From M55B165 sp964423265 (GTDB taxonomy: Bacteria > Actinomycetota > Humimicrobiia > Humimicrobiales > Humimicrobiaceae), in contig CAYREF010000008.1 in NCBI GenBank assembly GCA_964423265.1, positions 1 through 52,892 on the forward strand: DNA of 52,892 bases, written 5' to 3'. Of the stretch, positions 36,381 through 44,793 are shown piece after piece. The notes beneath the pieces were generated by a model. That model was not told where the DNA came from and made no database searches. It was given only the letters and a program-made list of their open reading frames with translations. The translations under genes were made by a program, and so were the position numbers. Within the stretch, counting starts at the first letter, position 1; every line of letters starts with the position of its first letter.

Positions 36381-37097
36381 TTAAAAATAGACGTAATTAA
36401 AAAACTTTATCGGATTATCAACTTTTATAGCTTTTTCAATATAGTAAGGTTCTCCATATTGTACCATAATTTTTAAGCCATAACACTTGTCCCTGCTATG
36501 CAAGGCATCTAGAAAATATTTTGATGATATATGGGTTTCAGCATTTTTTTCAAATTCACTATATATCTGTGATTTATAAACTTTTACTGCCTTCATTTTC
36601 TGGCTAAAATAATCAGAGATATCAACAATAAAGCTGGGCTCAAACTGGTAATGCAGCATGTAATGTATTACTATATTAGGCCTATGTTTTTTAAAGCCAG
36701 TTTTAAACTTTTCAAGACCAGCAATAAAAATACTATCTTTCAGTAATTTATAAGCATTTTCATGGTCAGGGTGCCTATCTTTGAAATACGGCACCATTGC
36801 CAAATGCGGCTTATACTTCCTGATTATATTTATAACTTTTATCCTGCTTTCCACATCATTGGTAATATTGCTATCCTCTAGCTTCAGATTTTCTCGTAAA
36901 TCCAACTTTAAAAAATCTGAAGCCTTTCTGGTTTCTCCAGCCCTGGTTTTCAAGTTTCCATTAGTGGAAAGCTCGCCCCGGGTAAGGTCTATAATCCCAG
37001 TATGATAACCCATATCTTTTAGCTTTAATAATAATCCTCCACAGCTCATATCTGCATCATCTGGATGAGCACTAAAAGCCAATGCATCTATTTTCAT
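36381..37097 (-). CDS. bshB1: BshB1, bacillithiol biosynthesis deacetylase
   Basis: A 238-residue PIG-L/LmbE-family zinc deacetylase. The zinc and catalytic motif AFSAHPDDADMSCGG (8-22), RGELSTNG, and HPDHENA (about 109-115) supply the ligands. It removes acetate from GlcNAc-malate. It is placed between bshC and bshA with gaps of 6 bases on each side. Confidence 0.95.
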   Translation of the reverse strand: MKIDALAFSAHPDDADMSCGGLLLKLKDMGYHTGIIDLTRGELSTNGNLKTRAGETRKASDFLKLDLRENLKLEDSNITNDVESRIKVINIIRKYKPHLAMVPYFKDRHPDHENAYKLLKDSIFIAGLEKFKTGFKKHRPNIVIHYMLHYQFEPSFIVDISDYFSQKMKAVKVYKSQIYSEFEKNAETHISSKYFLDALHSRDKCYGLKIMVQYGEPYYIEKAIKVDNPIKFFNYVYF

Positions 37098-37103
37098 ATG
37101 CTA

Positions 37104-38738
37104 TCACCCTATTTCAATAAATTTATGGCCAAAATCAAAATCCTTTAAATTATAATAAATATTTTCAATTAATTTAAAATCATATTTATTTATATAACTT
37201 AATATGTTAATTTCCCTTTCCTGCATGCCGCTATTAGGGAAAATATTTAAGTAAATCTTATCCATGCTATTTCTTATATAACTGTTTTCCTTTTTATGTT
37301 CAGAATATAATTTACCTTTCAGTACTTTTGCCTCTTTTTTTAAATTTCTCTTTATCCTGTCAAAAGCAGACGAGAAATCTATTTGGCTTTTAGATAAATC
37401 TTTTTCACAATCTTCTATATTATCCATTATCTGTGATTTTAAATTGTTTACTGCTATTTCAATTTTATTATTCAATTCTTCCTTTATAAGGTCCTTTAAA
37501 ATATCTTGTTTTTCCCCGCTAATGTCACCATAACTCAAACCTAACTTTCTTAATGCTTTTTTAACTTTTTTTTCAATAAGTGTAGCTGACAGCCTGGGAT
37601 AAACAATAGGCATATCTACCCCATAAATTGAATATACTTTTTTTAATTGGGCGAAATAGCTTACCTCCCCAGGACCACAAATACTAGCCAGGACTGGCAA
37701 TATACTGTCCTGAAAAATTGGCCTTATAACTACATTTAAGCTTATTTTTTCTAAGTTTTCCCCCAGAAAACCCAGGAGTGAGTCTTTATTAAACTCCCTC
37801 TGCCCTATTTTAAAATTCTTATCATACTGGACTTTCCCCCTTTTACCTTCCTGGCTTATAAAAATATTCAAATCAGCAGGTTTTACATCTAGCTGGGAGT
37901 GATAACCTTTCTTTTCTAATAGCCTTCCTGCATCCCTAATTGTTTTGCCAACATGGTTGAAATTGTTTACATCATGCCTAATAATATTCACCGAAAGTTC
38001 TTTTAATTCCCTTATTGCCGGATCAACTACTACAATACCGTAATCTGCAAATAATTGGAGTATAAAATGTGAAAAAAGTCCGGATAAACTTACCTTGTCT
38101 TCCATAATGTCAACCTGGTCCTGTAATAAACCGGTTATTCTTTCCTTAAAATCAGTATCATTTAAAAAAGCTCCTATTCCTGCATTGAAATCCAGTATTT
38201 CCTTCTTACTGTAATGCAGTTCTGAAAGCCTCTTGTTTCCCTTCTGGGGTAATTTTATTCTATTAATCTCTTTATCCAAGAGGCTTATAGAGGTGGCCTC
38301 TTTGGCATTACTGTCATCGGAAGCATTCCAAAAACATGGTACCACCGGTATCTTTAACTCTCTTTCAATAAAGGAAGACAATTTAATTACGGACAATATC
38401 TTGTATATTATAAATAAAGGGCCGGAATATATAATAGGCTGCTGGCCGCCAATTATCACTGCTGATTCAGGATCGGCTAACTTGTCTATATTTTTAATAG
38501 TTTTCAAACTGCAGTTAAATCTGGAATTATAGTTTTTTAAAATTCCTGCAAGTTTTTCCCTTAGATTATGATTGTAATTCTTATCTAATATATCCAGCCT
38601 TTGTTTAAAGCTTTCAACTTTCCTGTAATCATAGTTAAAATGACTACTTAATTTGTTGAAATTAAAAATATAGTCATAAAAAAGGTTATTGTAATAAAAA
38701 TCCTTATTTTTTATACCTTCTACCCTTATTTCTACCAT
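37104..38738 (-). CDS. bshC: BshC, bacillithiol cysteine-adding enzyme
   Basis: A 544-residue BshC-family protein. Recognisable segments are VIIGGQQPIIYSGPLFIIYK (about 93-112), VPCFWNASDDSNAKEATSI, PVLASICGPGEVSYFAQLK and MPIVYPRLSATLIEKK. It contains a Rossmann core with a C-terminal coiled-coil region (about 420-500, lysine-rich). It is proposed to add cysteine to GlcN-malate, completing bacillithiol. It is the first gene of the operon, divergent from mnmA with a 78-base shared upstream region. Confidence 0.95.
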   Translation of the reverse strand: MVEIRVEGIKNKDFYYNNLFYDYIFNFNKLSSHFNYDYRKVESFKQRLDILDKNYNHNLREKLAGILKNYNSRFNCSLKTIKNIDKLADPESAVIIGGQQPIIYSGPLFIIYKILSVIKLSSFIERELKIPVVPCFWNASDDSNAKEATSISLLDKEINRIKLPQKGNKRLSELHYSKKEILDFNAGIGAFLNDTDFKERITGLLQDQVDIMEDKVSLSGLFSHFILQLFADYGIVVVDPAIRELKELSVNIIRHDVNNFNHVGKTIRDAGRLLEKKGYHSQLDVKPADLNIFISQEGKRGKVQYDKNFKIGQREFNKDSLLGFLGENLEKISLNVVIRPIFQDSILPVLASICGPGEVSYFAQLKKVYSIYGVDMPIVYPRLSATLIEKKVKKALRKLGLSYGDISGEKQDILKDLIKEELNNKIEIAVNNLKSQIMDNIEDCEKDLSKSQIDFSSAFDRIKRNLKKEAKVLKGKLYSEHKKENSYIRNSMDKIYLNIFPNSGMQEREINILSYINKYDFKLIENIYYNLKDFDFGHKFIEIG

Positions 38739-38816
38739 CCTTTTAAATATGAAAGAAATTATAATATACTTTGCTTATAATATAACATAATAACATTTAA
38801 AATATAGGGAAGGAAA

Positions 38817-40238
38817 ATGGGAATTTCTCAAGGAAAAATCAACAAACATTCCACCTCCCCTTTAAATGCTGGAAAGATAAACAATGCTGATGCTATAGGA
38901 TTAGGAGGCTCGGCAAAAGAACAAAACCTTGTAAAGCTAAGCGCAAAATTTAACAAACAGATAATCAAAGAGGTAAAATTTATAGCTTACGGTTCCCCGA
39001 ATTGTATAGCCGTAGCTGATTACCTTGCTTCAGCAGTAAAAGGAAGGGATATCTATTTTTCAGCTACTATAGATAGAAATTATATCGAAAAATATTTTGG
39101 CAAATTTACCAAAATAGAAGAGTACCTGCTATACTCCCCTCTAACTGCCTTACATAATTTAATTTCCAATTATGTGTCAAAAATAGAAAAGCCCATCTAC
39201 AGTTTAGAAAAAAATATGGTTGCCGTTTCCATGAGCGGCGGCATTGACAGTTCAGTAACTGCAAAAATAATAAAAGACTCAGATTACAATCCCATAGGCC
39301 TCACCTTTAAAGTCCTGGAAGATAGTTCTAACCTAAAGGATATATCCCATGCAAAAATGGTGTGCTCAAAATTAAGTATTCCCCATTTTACCATTAACTT
39401 AGTTAGCCAATTTAAGCAAGAAATTATAAATAAATTTTACATTGAATATTTAAAAGGAAGGACCCCTAATCCCTGTGTTGACTGCAACAAACTAATTAAG
39501 TTCGGGCTATTGCTAGAAAAAGCAAAGCTACTGGGGGCAAGTTTCATAGCCAGTGGCCATTATTGCCGCAAAGAAAAAAATAACTCATCCTATATTTTAA
39601 AAAAGGGAATTGACTCCACAAAAGACCAGAGCTATATGCTGTGGCGGTTAACCCAATCACAGCTGAAACATGTATTTTTTCCGCTTGGAGCCTACCATAA
39701 AAAAGATATAAAAACAATTGGCAAAAAGGCATTTCCTTTCCTAAAAGATAGGCCTGAAAGCCAGGATGTATGTTTTATCAAAGGCAAAAATTACCATGAA
39801 CTTATAAAAGACGAAAACAATATAGGCAAGGGAAAAATTTTAAATACAAAGGGTGAAGTTATAGGGACACATAAGGGTTATCCTTTCTACACTATTGGAC
39901 AAAGGAAGGGCCTGGGGGTTAGCCACACCAAACCATTATATGTCAAGGAGATACACCCTGATAAAAACGTAATAATAGCTTCAGAAAAAGAAGAGCTGTA
40001 TCAAAAAATAGTAAAAGTTAGCCAGTTGAATTTTATAGCGGGCACTCCTCCTTCAAAAAAATTTAAGGCTGTAGTAAAAATAAGGTATAATTCAGAACCC
40101 GCAGAGGCATATATTAAAGCTTGCGGCAATGAAGGAATAATTGAATTTAACCATCCCCAGCTCTCAGTAACCCCAGGGCAATCTGCAGTATTTTACCATT
40201 CAGATACCTTACTGGGTGGAGGAATTATAATTAAATAG
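38817..40238 (+). CDS. mnmA: tRNA 2-thiouridylase MnmA with an N-terminal IscU/NifU-like domain
   Basis: 473 residues; typical MnmA has about 360. Residues 15-125 resemble the IscU/NifU scaffold fold (HSTSPLNAG, then KEVKFIAYGSPNCIAVADYL at 51-70, ALHNLIS at 111-117), but the three cluster cysteines of IscU are missing at their usual places; only Cys63 is nearby. The thiouridylase starts near 134 with PP-loop SGGIDSS (140-146), the Cys pair TPNPCVDC (C220, C223), GHYCR, and the second catalytic cysteine SQDVC (C319). The CxxC plus distal Cys pattern fits the iron-sulfur-dependent MnmA type. It thiolates U34 of Lys/Glu/Gln tRNAs. A GGAAGG ribosome site sets the start. Confidence 0.92.
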   Translation: MGISQGKINKHSTSPLNAGKINNADAIGLGGSAKEQNLVKLSAKFNKQIIKEVKFIAYGSPNCIAVADYLASAVKGRDIYFSATIDRNYIEKYFGKFTKIEEYLLYSPLTALHNLISNYVSKIEKPIYSLEKNMVAVSMSGGIDSSVTAKIIKDSDYNPIGLTFKVLEDSSNLKDISHAKMVCSKLSIPHFTINLVSQFKQEIINKFYIEYLKGRTPNPCVDCNKLIKFGLLLEKAKLLGASFIASGHYCRKEKNNSSYILKKGIDSTKDQSYMLWRLTQSQLKHVFFPLGAYHKKDIKTIGKKAFPFLKDRPESQDVCFIKGKNYHELIKDENNIGKGKILNTKGEVIGTHKGYPFYTIGQRKGLGVSHTKPLYVKEIHPDKNVIIASEKEELYQKIVKVSQLNFIAGTPPSKKFKAVVKIRYNSEPAEAYIKACGNEGIIEFNHPQLSVTPGQSAVFYHSDTLLGGGIIIK

Positions 40239-40264
40239 CCTTCTTTTTATGCCTGCAAACCAGA

Positions 40265-40650
40265 TTATCCTAATTCTAACTCCATTGGGCCTTGCCCTAA
40301 TCCATGAATATTACAATATGAAGAGGCATCCCGATTTTCCAGTCTTAAACACAAACATACCCTGGTGGTGGGCATACACTGTACTGGTATCCGGACCCTC
40401 AGTTGGGCTTCCGTGGGCAGCAAAAGTCAAATCCCTTAATTGTATAGGGTATTTTCACCCTTTGGTAAAAGGAAAAGTATATCCAGCTTATGTGATGCTC
40501 GGTAGTATTTGGATGGGCTACTTCCTTACTCACCCCAACATTGGCCCTTATTAGCTATCCTTTCTTTGGGACCCCTTCTATTCTTATTACCGGAACGTGT
40601 TTTTCCTTTTTCCAGCCTGCACTTTTTATAAATTCATTTATCTCAGCCAT
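40265..40650 (-). pseudogene. Superoxide reductase (neelaredoxin-like) pseudogene
   Basis: Reading the minus strand from the ATG at 40650 (AAGGAG 5 bases upstream) gives the superoxide reductase N-terminus AGWKKEKHVPVI, then an in-frame TAG (40555-40557). In the same frame it continues as VSKEVAHPNTTEHHISWIYF, a family hallmark. A +1 shift at a T-run (40422-40425) restores AAHGSPTEGPDTSTVYAHHQ and FKTGKSG. A small deletion (near 40316-40328, about 8 bases against the family) and another frame change restore CNIHGL, then a stop at 40265-40267. All iron-ligand codons (Glu and His in EKH, the two His of HPNTTEHH, Cys and His of CNIHG) survive, so decay looks recent. It lies 25 bases after the lipoprotein gene on the same strand. 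Confidence 0.88.
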
Positions 40651-40675
40651 GCAAACTCCTTTTTATTAATAACAG

Positions 40676-41221
40676 TTATATACCTAAATCGATATATTCT
40701 TTCTGTTCTGGTGGAAGGTCCAAATCCGTAACCTCTAAAACTAGTTTCTCTGAATCAGTTTCAACATCAAAAGTAGTATTAAAGGTTCTTTCAGTATTAG
40801 GCAGGACCCTGGCTAATGTACAAGCGTCAGCGCCCCCAGGAGATAACACAGAATATGCCTCCACGCATATTGTAAATGTCCTACCCTTATCGTCAATTAC
40901 CCTGAGATCAAATATTTGTTTTTCCTCATCGCTATTGTTTGAAACCGTAAATGTAATATTAATAAATTTTCCTTCTTCAGCCTCTAATGCATAAAGATTG
41001 TCTGGAGCTAGGAGTTGACTACCAAGATTTTCAACCTCAGTTACTTTCCATTTTATTCCATCTGTGACAACCTCTTCACCCACATCCCTTGCTTCTATTT
41101 CTGAGATATCAACTGCTTCTTCTTGGGGTGAAGCTGAGCCCCTACAACCAGCCAAAGCAAGCATTGTTAAAAAGAAAATTAAAAATATTAATATTATCTT
41201 TCGCATTTTAATTCCATTCAT
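40676..41221 (-). CDS. Lipoprotein with DUF4352-like immunoglobulin fold
   Basis: 181 residues. The signal peptide ends in the lipobox LALAGC (Cys26), so it should be lipid-anchored outside the membrane. After a short acidic spacer, residues 50-175 resemble DUF4352/telokin-like domains (FINITFTVSNNSDEEKQ, DDKGRTF, TTFDVE). Function unknown. Met6 is an alternative start; neither has a good ribosome site. A perfect 18-bp palindrome lies 20 bases upstream, and the superoxide reductase relic follows, suggesting a former two-gene unit. Confidence 0.75.
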   Translation of the reverse strand: MNGIKMRKIILIFLIFFLTMLALAGCRGSASPQEEAVDISEIEARDVGEEVVTDGIKWKVTEVENLGSQLLAPDNLYALEAEEGKFINITFTVSNNSDEEKQIFDLRVIDDKGRTFTICVEAYSVLSPGGADACTLARVLPNTERTFNTTFDVETDSEKLVLEVTDLDLPPEQKEYIDLGI

Positions 41222-41241
41222 TTTTTAAATAATATCAGTTT

Positions 41242-41259
41242 ATGTAAACCGGTTTACAT
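41242..41259. promoter_or_regulatory. Perfect 18-bp palindromic operator
   Basis: ATGTAAACCGGTTTACAT is its own reverse complement with no loop, so it is a protein-binding site rather than a hairpin. It resembles LacI- or TetR-family operators. It lies between the hemerythrin stop and the lipoprotein start, where the lipoprotein promoter should be. No regulator gene is in the window. Confidence 0.6.
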
Positions 41260-41309
41260 TAAACCAATATTTTTAGCTTAGCTTTTCAATTAATCAAAAA
41301 TTAAGGCAA

Positions 41310-41849
41310 TTATTGTTTCGCTTCAAGCTCTTCTAAGATATCCCTGTACTTGCTATGGATTAATCTTCTGTCATGCTCATAAAATTTTTTTACAAGATCT
41401 GCTTTTTCTTCACCGGAAAAATAATCCATACTTCTGACAAAGAAATCTTCTTCTTCATGTTCAATATGAACAGGAAAAAAGTTTACCAGCATCTCTAGGC
41501 ATTCATAAACATTGTCTACTTCATCTGTAAAACCCCTGAAATATTCTTCTCCGGCATTAACTAACCTGGCAACTAAGTTTCTCTCATAAATATGTTCTTT
41601 CTCAAGCTGCCTCAGCATTTCTGCGTCTTCTTTTTTTAAGTTTTTCTTTTTCATTTGCTTAAATAAATATCTTTCTTCCTTTCCATGGTGGCATTTATCG
41701 GCATATGTTTTTACAAAATCTATAGCCTTGTTTAAAATATTAAGCTCAACAGTTGAATGCTCTTCTATCCTGTTGAGTTCTTGTTCTAAGACATCCCTCA
41801 TTCTTGATATTAAATTATGCTCATCTATTAATATTTTTACAGGATCCAT
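41310..41849 (-). CDS. Hemerythrin HHE domain protein
   Basis: A 179-residue four-helix bundle. The di-iron ligand pattern is visible: H11 (IDEHNLI), H54-H55/E58-E59 (CHHGKEER), H86 (EKEHIYE), and H128/H131 with following acids (PVHIEHEEEDFF). Proteins of this kind bind O2 or NO or take part in iron/redox handling. It neighbours a superoxide reductase relic, which supports oxygen defence; that is inference. The start is supported by AAGGGG before the ATG. Confidence 0.87.
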   Translation of the reverse strand: MDPVKILIDEHNLISRMRDVLEQELNRIEEHSTVELNILNKAIDFVKTYADKCHHGKEERYLFKQMKKKNLKKEDAEMLRQLEKEHIYERNLVARLVNAGEEYFRGFTDEVDNVYECLEMLVNFFPVHIEHEEEDFFVRSMDYFSGEEKADLVKKFYEHDRRLIHSKYRDILEELEAKQ

Positions 41850-41968
41850 ATTTTCCCCTTGTTTGCATTTATTTTTATTATTTTAATTTCCAGCTGAACA
41901 AAAAAGCATTCAAATTTTATTAATTCTGAGCTCCATTTATTTTAAGGCCTTTATTAAAATATATTTGC

Positions 41969-41997
41969 TTGTCAAAAATATAATTGGATTCTACACT
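41969..41997 (+). promoter_or_regulatory. Promoter of the LigD-type gene cluster
   Basis: TTGTCA (41969-41974), a 17-base spacer and TACACT (41992-41997). The start near 42004 leaves about 20 bases to the ATG at 42024. The -10 is identical to that of the RRM gene. Confidence 0.6.
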
Positions 41998-42023
41998 TAT
42001 AAAAAAGGTAAAATTTACTGCTT

Positions 42024-42590
42024 ATGAATAACTTAGAAGAATATAAGGATAAAAGAAGCTTCAAAAAGACTGAAGAGCCTGAACCTAAAGTAAAAAAAGA
42101 CAGGAAAGCAAGCCTTATTTATGTAATACAAAAACATAAAGCGTCCAATCTGCATTATGACTTGCGCCTAGAATTAAATGGTGTGCTTAAATCCTGGGCT
42201 ATACCAAAAGGTCCTTCCCCCGATCCTTCCCAAAAGAAGCTTGCCTTGCCCACTGAAGATCACCCCCTGGACTATGCTGATTTTGAAGGAACAATCCCAG
42301 AAGGAGAATATGGAGCTGGGACGGTAATTGTGTGGGATAAGGGGACATATAAAAGTCTTAAAGACAATATTTCATTAGAAGAAGCCTTAGATAAAGGAAA
42401 ATTAGAAATTTTTATCAATGGGAAAAAGCTAAAGGGAGCTTATGTATTGCTCAGAACAGGTAAAAAAAGTGACAAAAACCCCCGCTGGCTATTTATAAAA
42501 ATGAAAGACAAATATGCTGATGCCAGGCGTAACCCAATAGAAACCCAACCTAAGTCAGTTATTAGCAATAAAGAAATTAAAGATTTATAA
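42024..42590 (+). CDS. LigD-type 3'-phosphoesterase
   Basis: 188 residues, a stand-alone DNA 3'-repair phosphoesterase domain as found at the N-terminus of many LigD proteins. Active-site residues by alignment to the Pseudomonas domain: H38 and H44 (QKHKASNLHYD), D46, R48, H80 and Y84 (EDHPLDYADFEG). The loop IPEGEYGAGTVIVWDKG is diagnostic. It trims 3'-ribonucleotide or phosphate ends before end joining. It is intact, though the ligase that follows is broken. Start by the ATG at 42024 with only a weak ribosome site. Confidence 0.93.
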   Translation: MNNLEEYKDKRSFKKTEEPEPKVKKDRKASLIYVIQKHKASNLHYDLRLELNGVLKSWAIPKGPSPDPSQKKLALPTEDHPLDYADFEGTIPEGEYGAGTVIVWDKGTYKSLKDNISLEEALDKGKLEIFINGKKLKGAYVLLRTGKKSDKNPRWLFIKMKDKYADARRNPIETQPKSVISNKEIKDL

Positions 42591-42738
42591 AATCTTGACC
42601 TATATTCTGCCATTTTCCATCTTTGCCAGCATTACTTTCAACGGCTCTGGCCAAGCTCATGGTCTAAACTAGCACCCTCTCATTTCTTTTCAACCGCTTC
42701 AAATAACCTGTATTCATATTGGCTATTTACATGCAACT

Positions 42739-42837
42739 TTAGCAACCTATATGAATTTCTTCATCAATTACAGGCAGCCTTTTTATTCCCTTATTATTTA
42801 AAGTTATCCACTCTAATAAAAATTCTAAAATTTTATC
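42739..42837 (-). pseudogene. Fragment resembling a CBS domain
   Basis: An open stretch of 32 codons on the minus strand reads DKILEFLLEWITLNNKG and IKRLPVIDEE, the pattern of the end of a CBS domain (an N-terminal helix, then IxRLPVVDE). It is bounded by stops on both sides. The rest of the 42591-42896 interval holds only short unrecognised fragments. It is probably a gene remnant; the match is short. Confidence 0.35.
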
Positions 42838-42896
42838 TTCTTGTTAAAATGGTTAATCGATTTTACACTAGATTAGAAGGGAAAGGAATAAATAGC

Positions 42897-43894
42897 ATGA
42901 ATTACTTGAAAAATATTTTGGGTAAAAACAAATACGGTAAAATAAGCAAAGAATCCCAACCTGATTTTTTTAGTCCCATGCTGGCAACTTTAACCCGTGA
43001 TTATTTTAACCACAAGGATTGGATATATGAAAGAAAACTAGATGGTGAAAGAGCATTAACTTTTGTTAAAAACAAGAAAGTAAGATTAATGTCTAGAAAC
43101 CAGAAAAAAATAAACTTCAGGTACCCTGAAATAGTAAATTACTTTAAAGATATTGACTTTAACTTTGTAATAGACGGTGAAATAGTTGCATTTGCCAATA
43201 AATTATCAAGCTTTGAAAAATTGCAGGACCGAATGCATGTCTCTTCAGAAAGAGAAGCAAAAAAATCAAAGGTAAGAATTTTTTATTACATATTCGATAT
43301 CGTACACTGTCAGGGATTTAATTTAAGCAAGTTGGATTTGGCCTCTAGAAAAAAAATTCTAAAAGATTTATTTAATTTTAAAGAGCCTATAAGATACTTA
43401 ATCCACAGGAGGGAAAATGGCATCCCATACTACAAGTAAGCTTGCAAGAAAGGCTGGGAAGGTATTATAGCCAAAGACGGCAACAGCAATTATGTGCATA
43501 GCCGGACAAAAAAATGGTTAAAATTTAAATGTGTTAAGCAGCAGGAGTTCGTTATTGGAGGGTATACAGACCCAAAGGGATCAAGAACTGGGTTTGGGGC
43601 CTTACTTTTGGGTTATTACAAAGATAAGGATTTGAAATATGCAGGGGAAGTTGGTACAGGCTTTGACCATCCTACTCTAAAATTTCTAAAAACCAAGCTT
43701 GAAAAGTTAGAGATATAAAACCCCCTTTCCCAGAAACTAAAAATATTAAAAATAAAGGAGTCCATTGGGTAATGCCTAAGCTGGTATGTGAAGTTGGATT
43801 TACTGAGTGGACCCGATATGGCAAATTAAGGCACCCCCGCTATAAAGGCCTGCGGGATGACAAACAACTAGGGAAAGTTGTAAAAGAAGAATGA
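42897..43894 (+). pseudogene. Broken ATP-dependent DNA ligase (LigD ligase module)
   Basis: The nucleotidyltransferase core is recognisable: SPMLATL, the adenylated-lysine motif YERKLDGERAL, FVIDGEIVAF, FYYIFDIVH, then GWEGIIAK (motif IV), WLKFKC (motif V), and an OB-fold with GGYTDPKGSRTGFGALLLG. It is interrupted by an in-frame TAA at 43437-43439 just before motif IV and a second TAA at 43716-43718. A frame change follows in an A-rich run (43719-43756), after which KGVHWVMPKLVCEVGFTEWT completes the family C-terminus to the TGA at 43892-43894. That TGA overlaps the ATG of the polymerase gene (ATGA), the ancestral coupling. An upstream in-frame ATG exists at 42849; the ATG at 42897 has AAAGGAAT before it. 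Confidence 0.85.
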
Positions 43895-44784
43895 GTGAAA
43901 AAACTTATAAGGTAAATAACAGAAAGATAATAATTTCAAATTTGCATAAAATTATTTATCCTGATATTAATGTAACCAAACGGGATATAGTAGAATACTA
44001 TTCTAAAATTTCTAGTACAATGATCCCCCATACCAGAAATAGGCCACTAAATATGCACAGGGCCCCGGATGGGATGAATGGAGAAAAATTTTATCAGCAG
44101 AAAATTTCCGACTATTTCCCAAATTGGATAGCCAGAGTAGAAGTAAAAAAAAGAGAAGGCGGAAAAATTATCCATGTATTATGCAACAACAAAGAGACTT
44201 TGCTATACCTATCCGGACAAGCAGTACTAACCTTTCATACCTGGCTTTCCAGAGCACAGTTCCTTGAAAAGCCTGATAAGTTGATATTTGACCTAGATCC
44301 TCCTTCAAGTAAAGGTTTTAGCTCAGTAGTATATGGAGCTTTTAAATTAAAAGAATATTTTGACCAAAAATCGGTTAAGTCATATATTATGACTACAGGT
44401 TCAAAAGGCCTCCATGTTATAGTTCCAATAAAGCCTGGAAAGAAATTCAGTGAAGTCAGAAAAAAAGCTAAAAACATTGCAACAAAATTAGCAGAAAAGT
44501 ACCCTCAAGAATTAACTACCGAACAACATAAGGATAAGAGAGGAGGCAGGCTGTTTTTGGATTACCTTAGGAATTCATATGGACAAACCAGTGTATCCCC
44601 ATACTCATTGAGGATAATGCCTAGAGCTCCTGTAGCTACCCCCCTGGACTGGGATGAACTCAAAAATAAAAGCCTTGAATCACAAACCTATAATATTAAA
44701 AATATTTTTAAAAGATTGGGACAAAAAGAAGATCCCTGGGAAGACTTTTTTAAAAACCAATCTGACATTGAAATCTTAAATTAA
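43891..44784 (+). CDS. LigD-type polymerase/primase
   Basis: 297 residues, an archaeo-eukaryotic primase-type polymerase of the LigD Pol family. N-terminal SNLHKIIYPDINVTKRD, HTRNRPLNMHRAPDG, the metal-binding FDLDPP (D134, D136), GSKGLHVIVPI and the third carboxylate in LFLDYLRN, followed by SPYSLRIMPRAPVATPL. All key residues are intact. It fills gaps with ribonucleotides in bacterial end joining. No ku gene is in the window. Its ATG overlaps the stop of the broken ligase. Confidence 0.93.
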   Translation: MSEKTYKVNNRKIIISNLHKIIYPDINVTKRDIVEYYSKISSTMIPHTRNRPLNMHRAPDGMNGEKFYQQKISDYFPNWIARVEVKKREGGKIIHVLCNNKETLLYLSGQAVLTFHTWLSRAQFLEKPDKLIFDLDPPSSKGFSSVVYGAFKLKEYFDQKSVKSYIMTTGSKGLHVIVPIKPGKKFSEVRKKAKNIATKLAEKYPQELTTEQHKDKRGGRLFLDYLRNSYGQTSVSPYSLRIMPRAPVATPLDWDELKNKSLESQTYNIKNIFKRLGQKEDPWEDFFKNQSDIEILN

Positions 44785-44793
44785 GGAGGAACC

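Noticed and set aside
40249..40554. A 101-codon plus-strand ORF after mnmA that looks like a small membrane protein
   Set aside because: It has no ribosome site and is exactly antisense to the superoxide reductase relic, whose protein similarity explains the sequence.
40555..40557. TAG in the superoxide reductase read as pyrrolysine or another recoded residue
   Set aside because: Two further lesions (a +1 shift and a deletion) lie downstream, so readthrough would not restore the protein.
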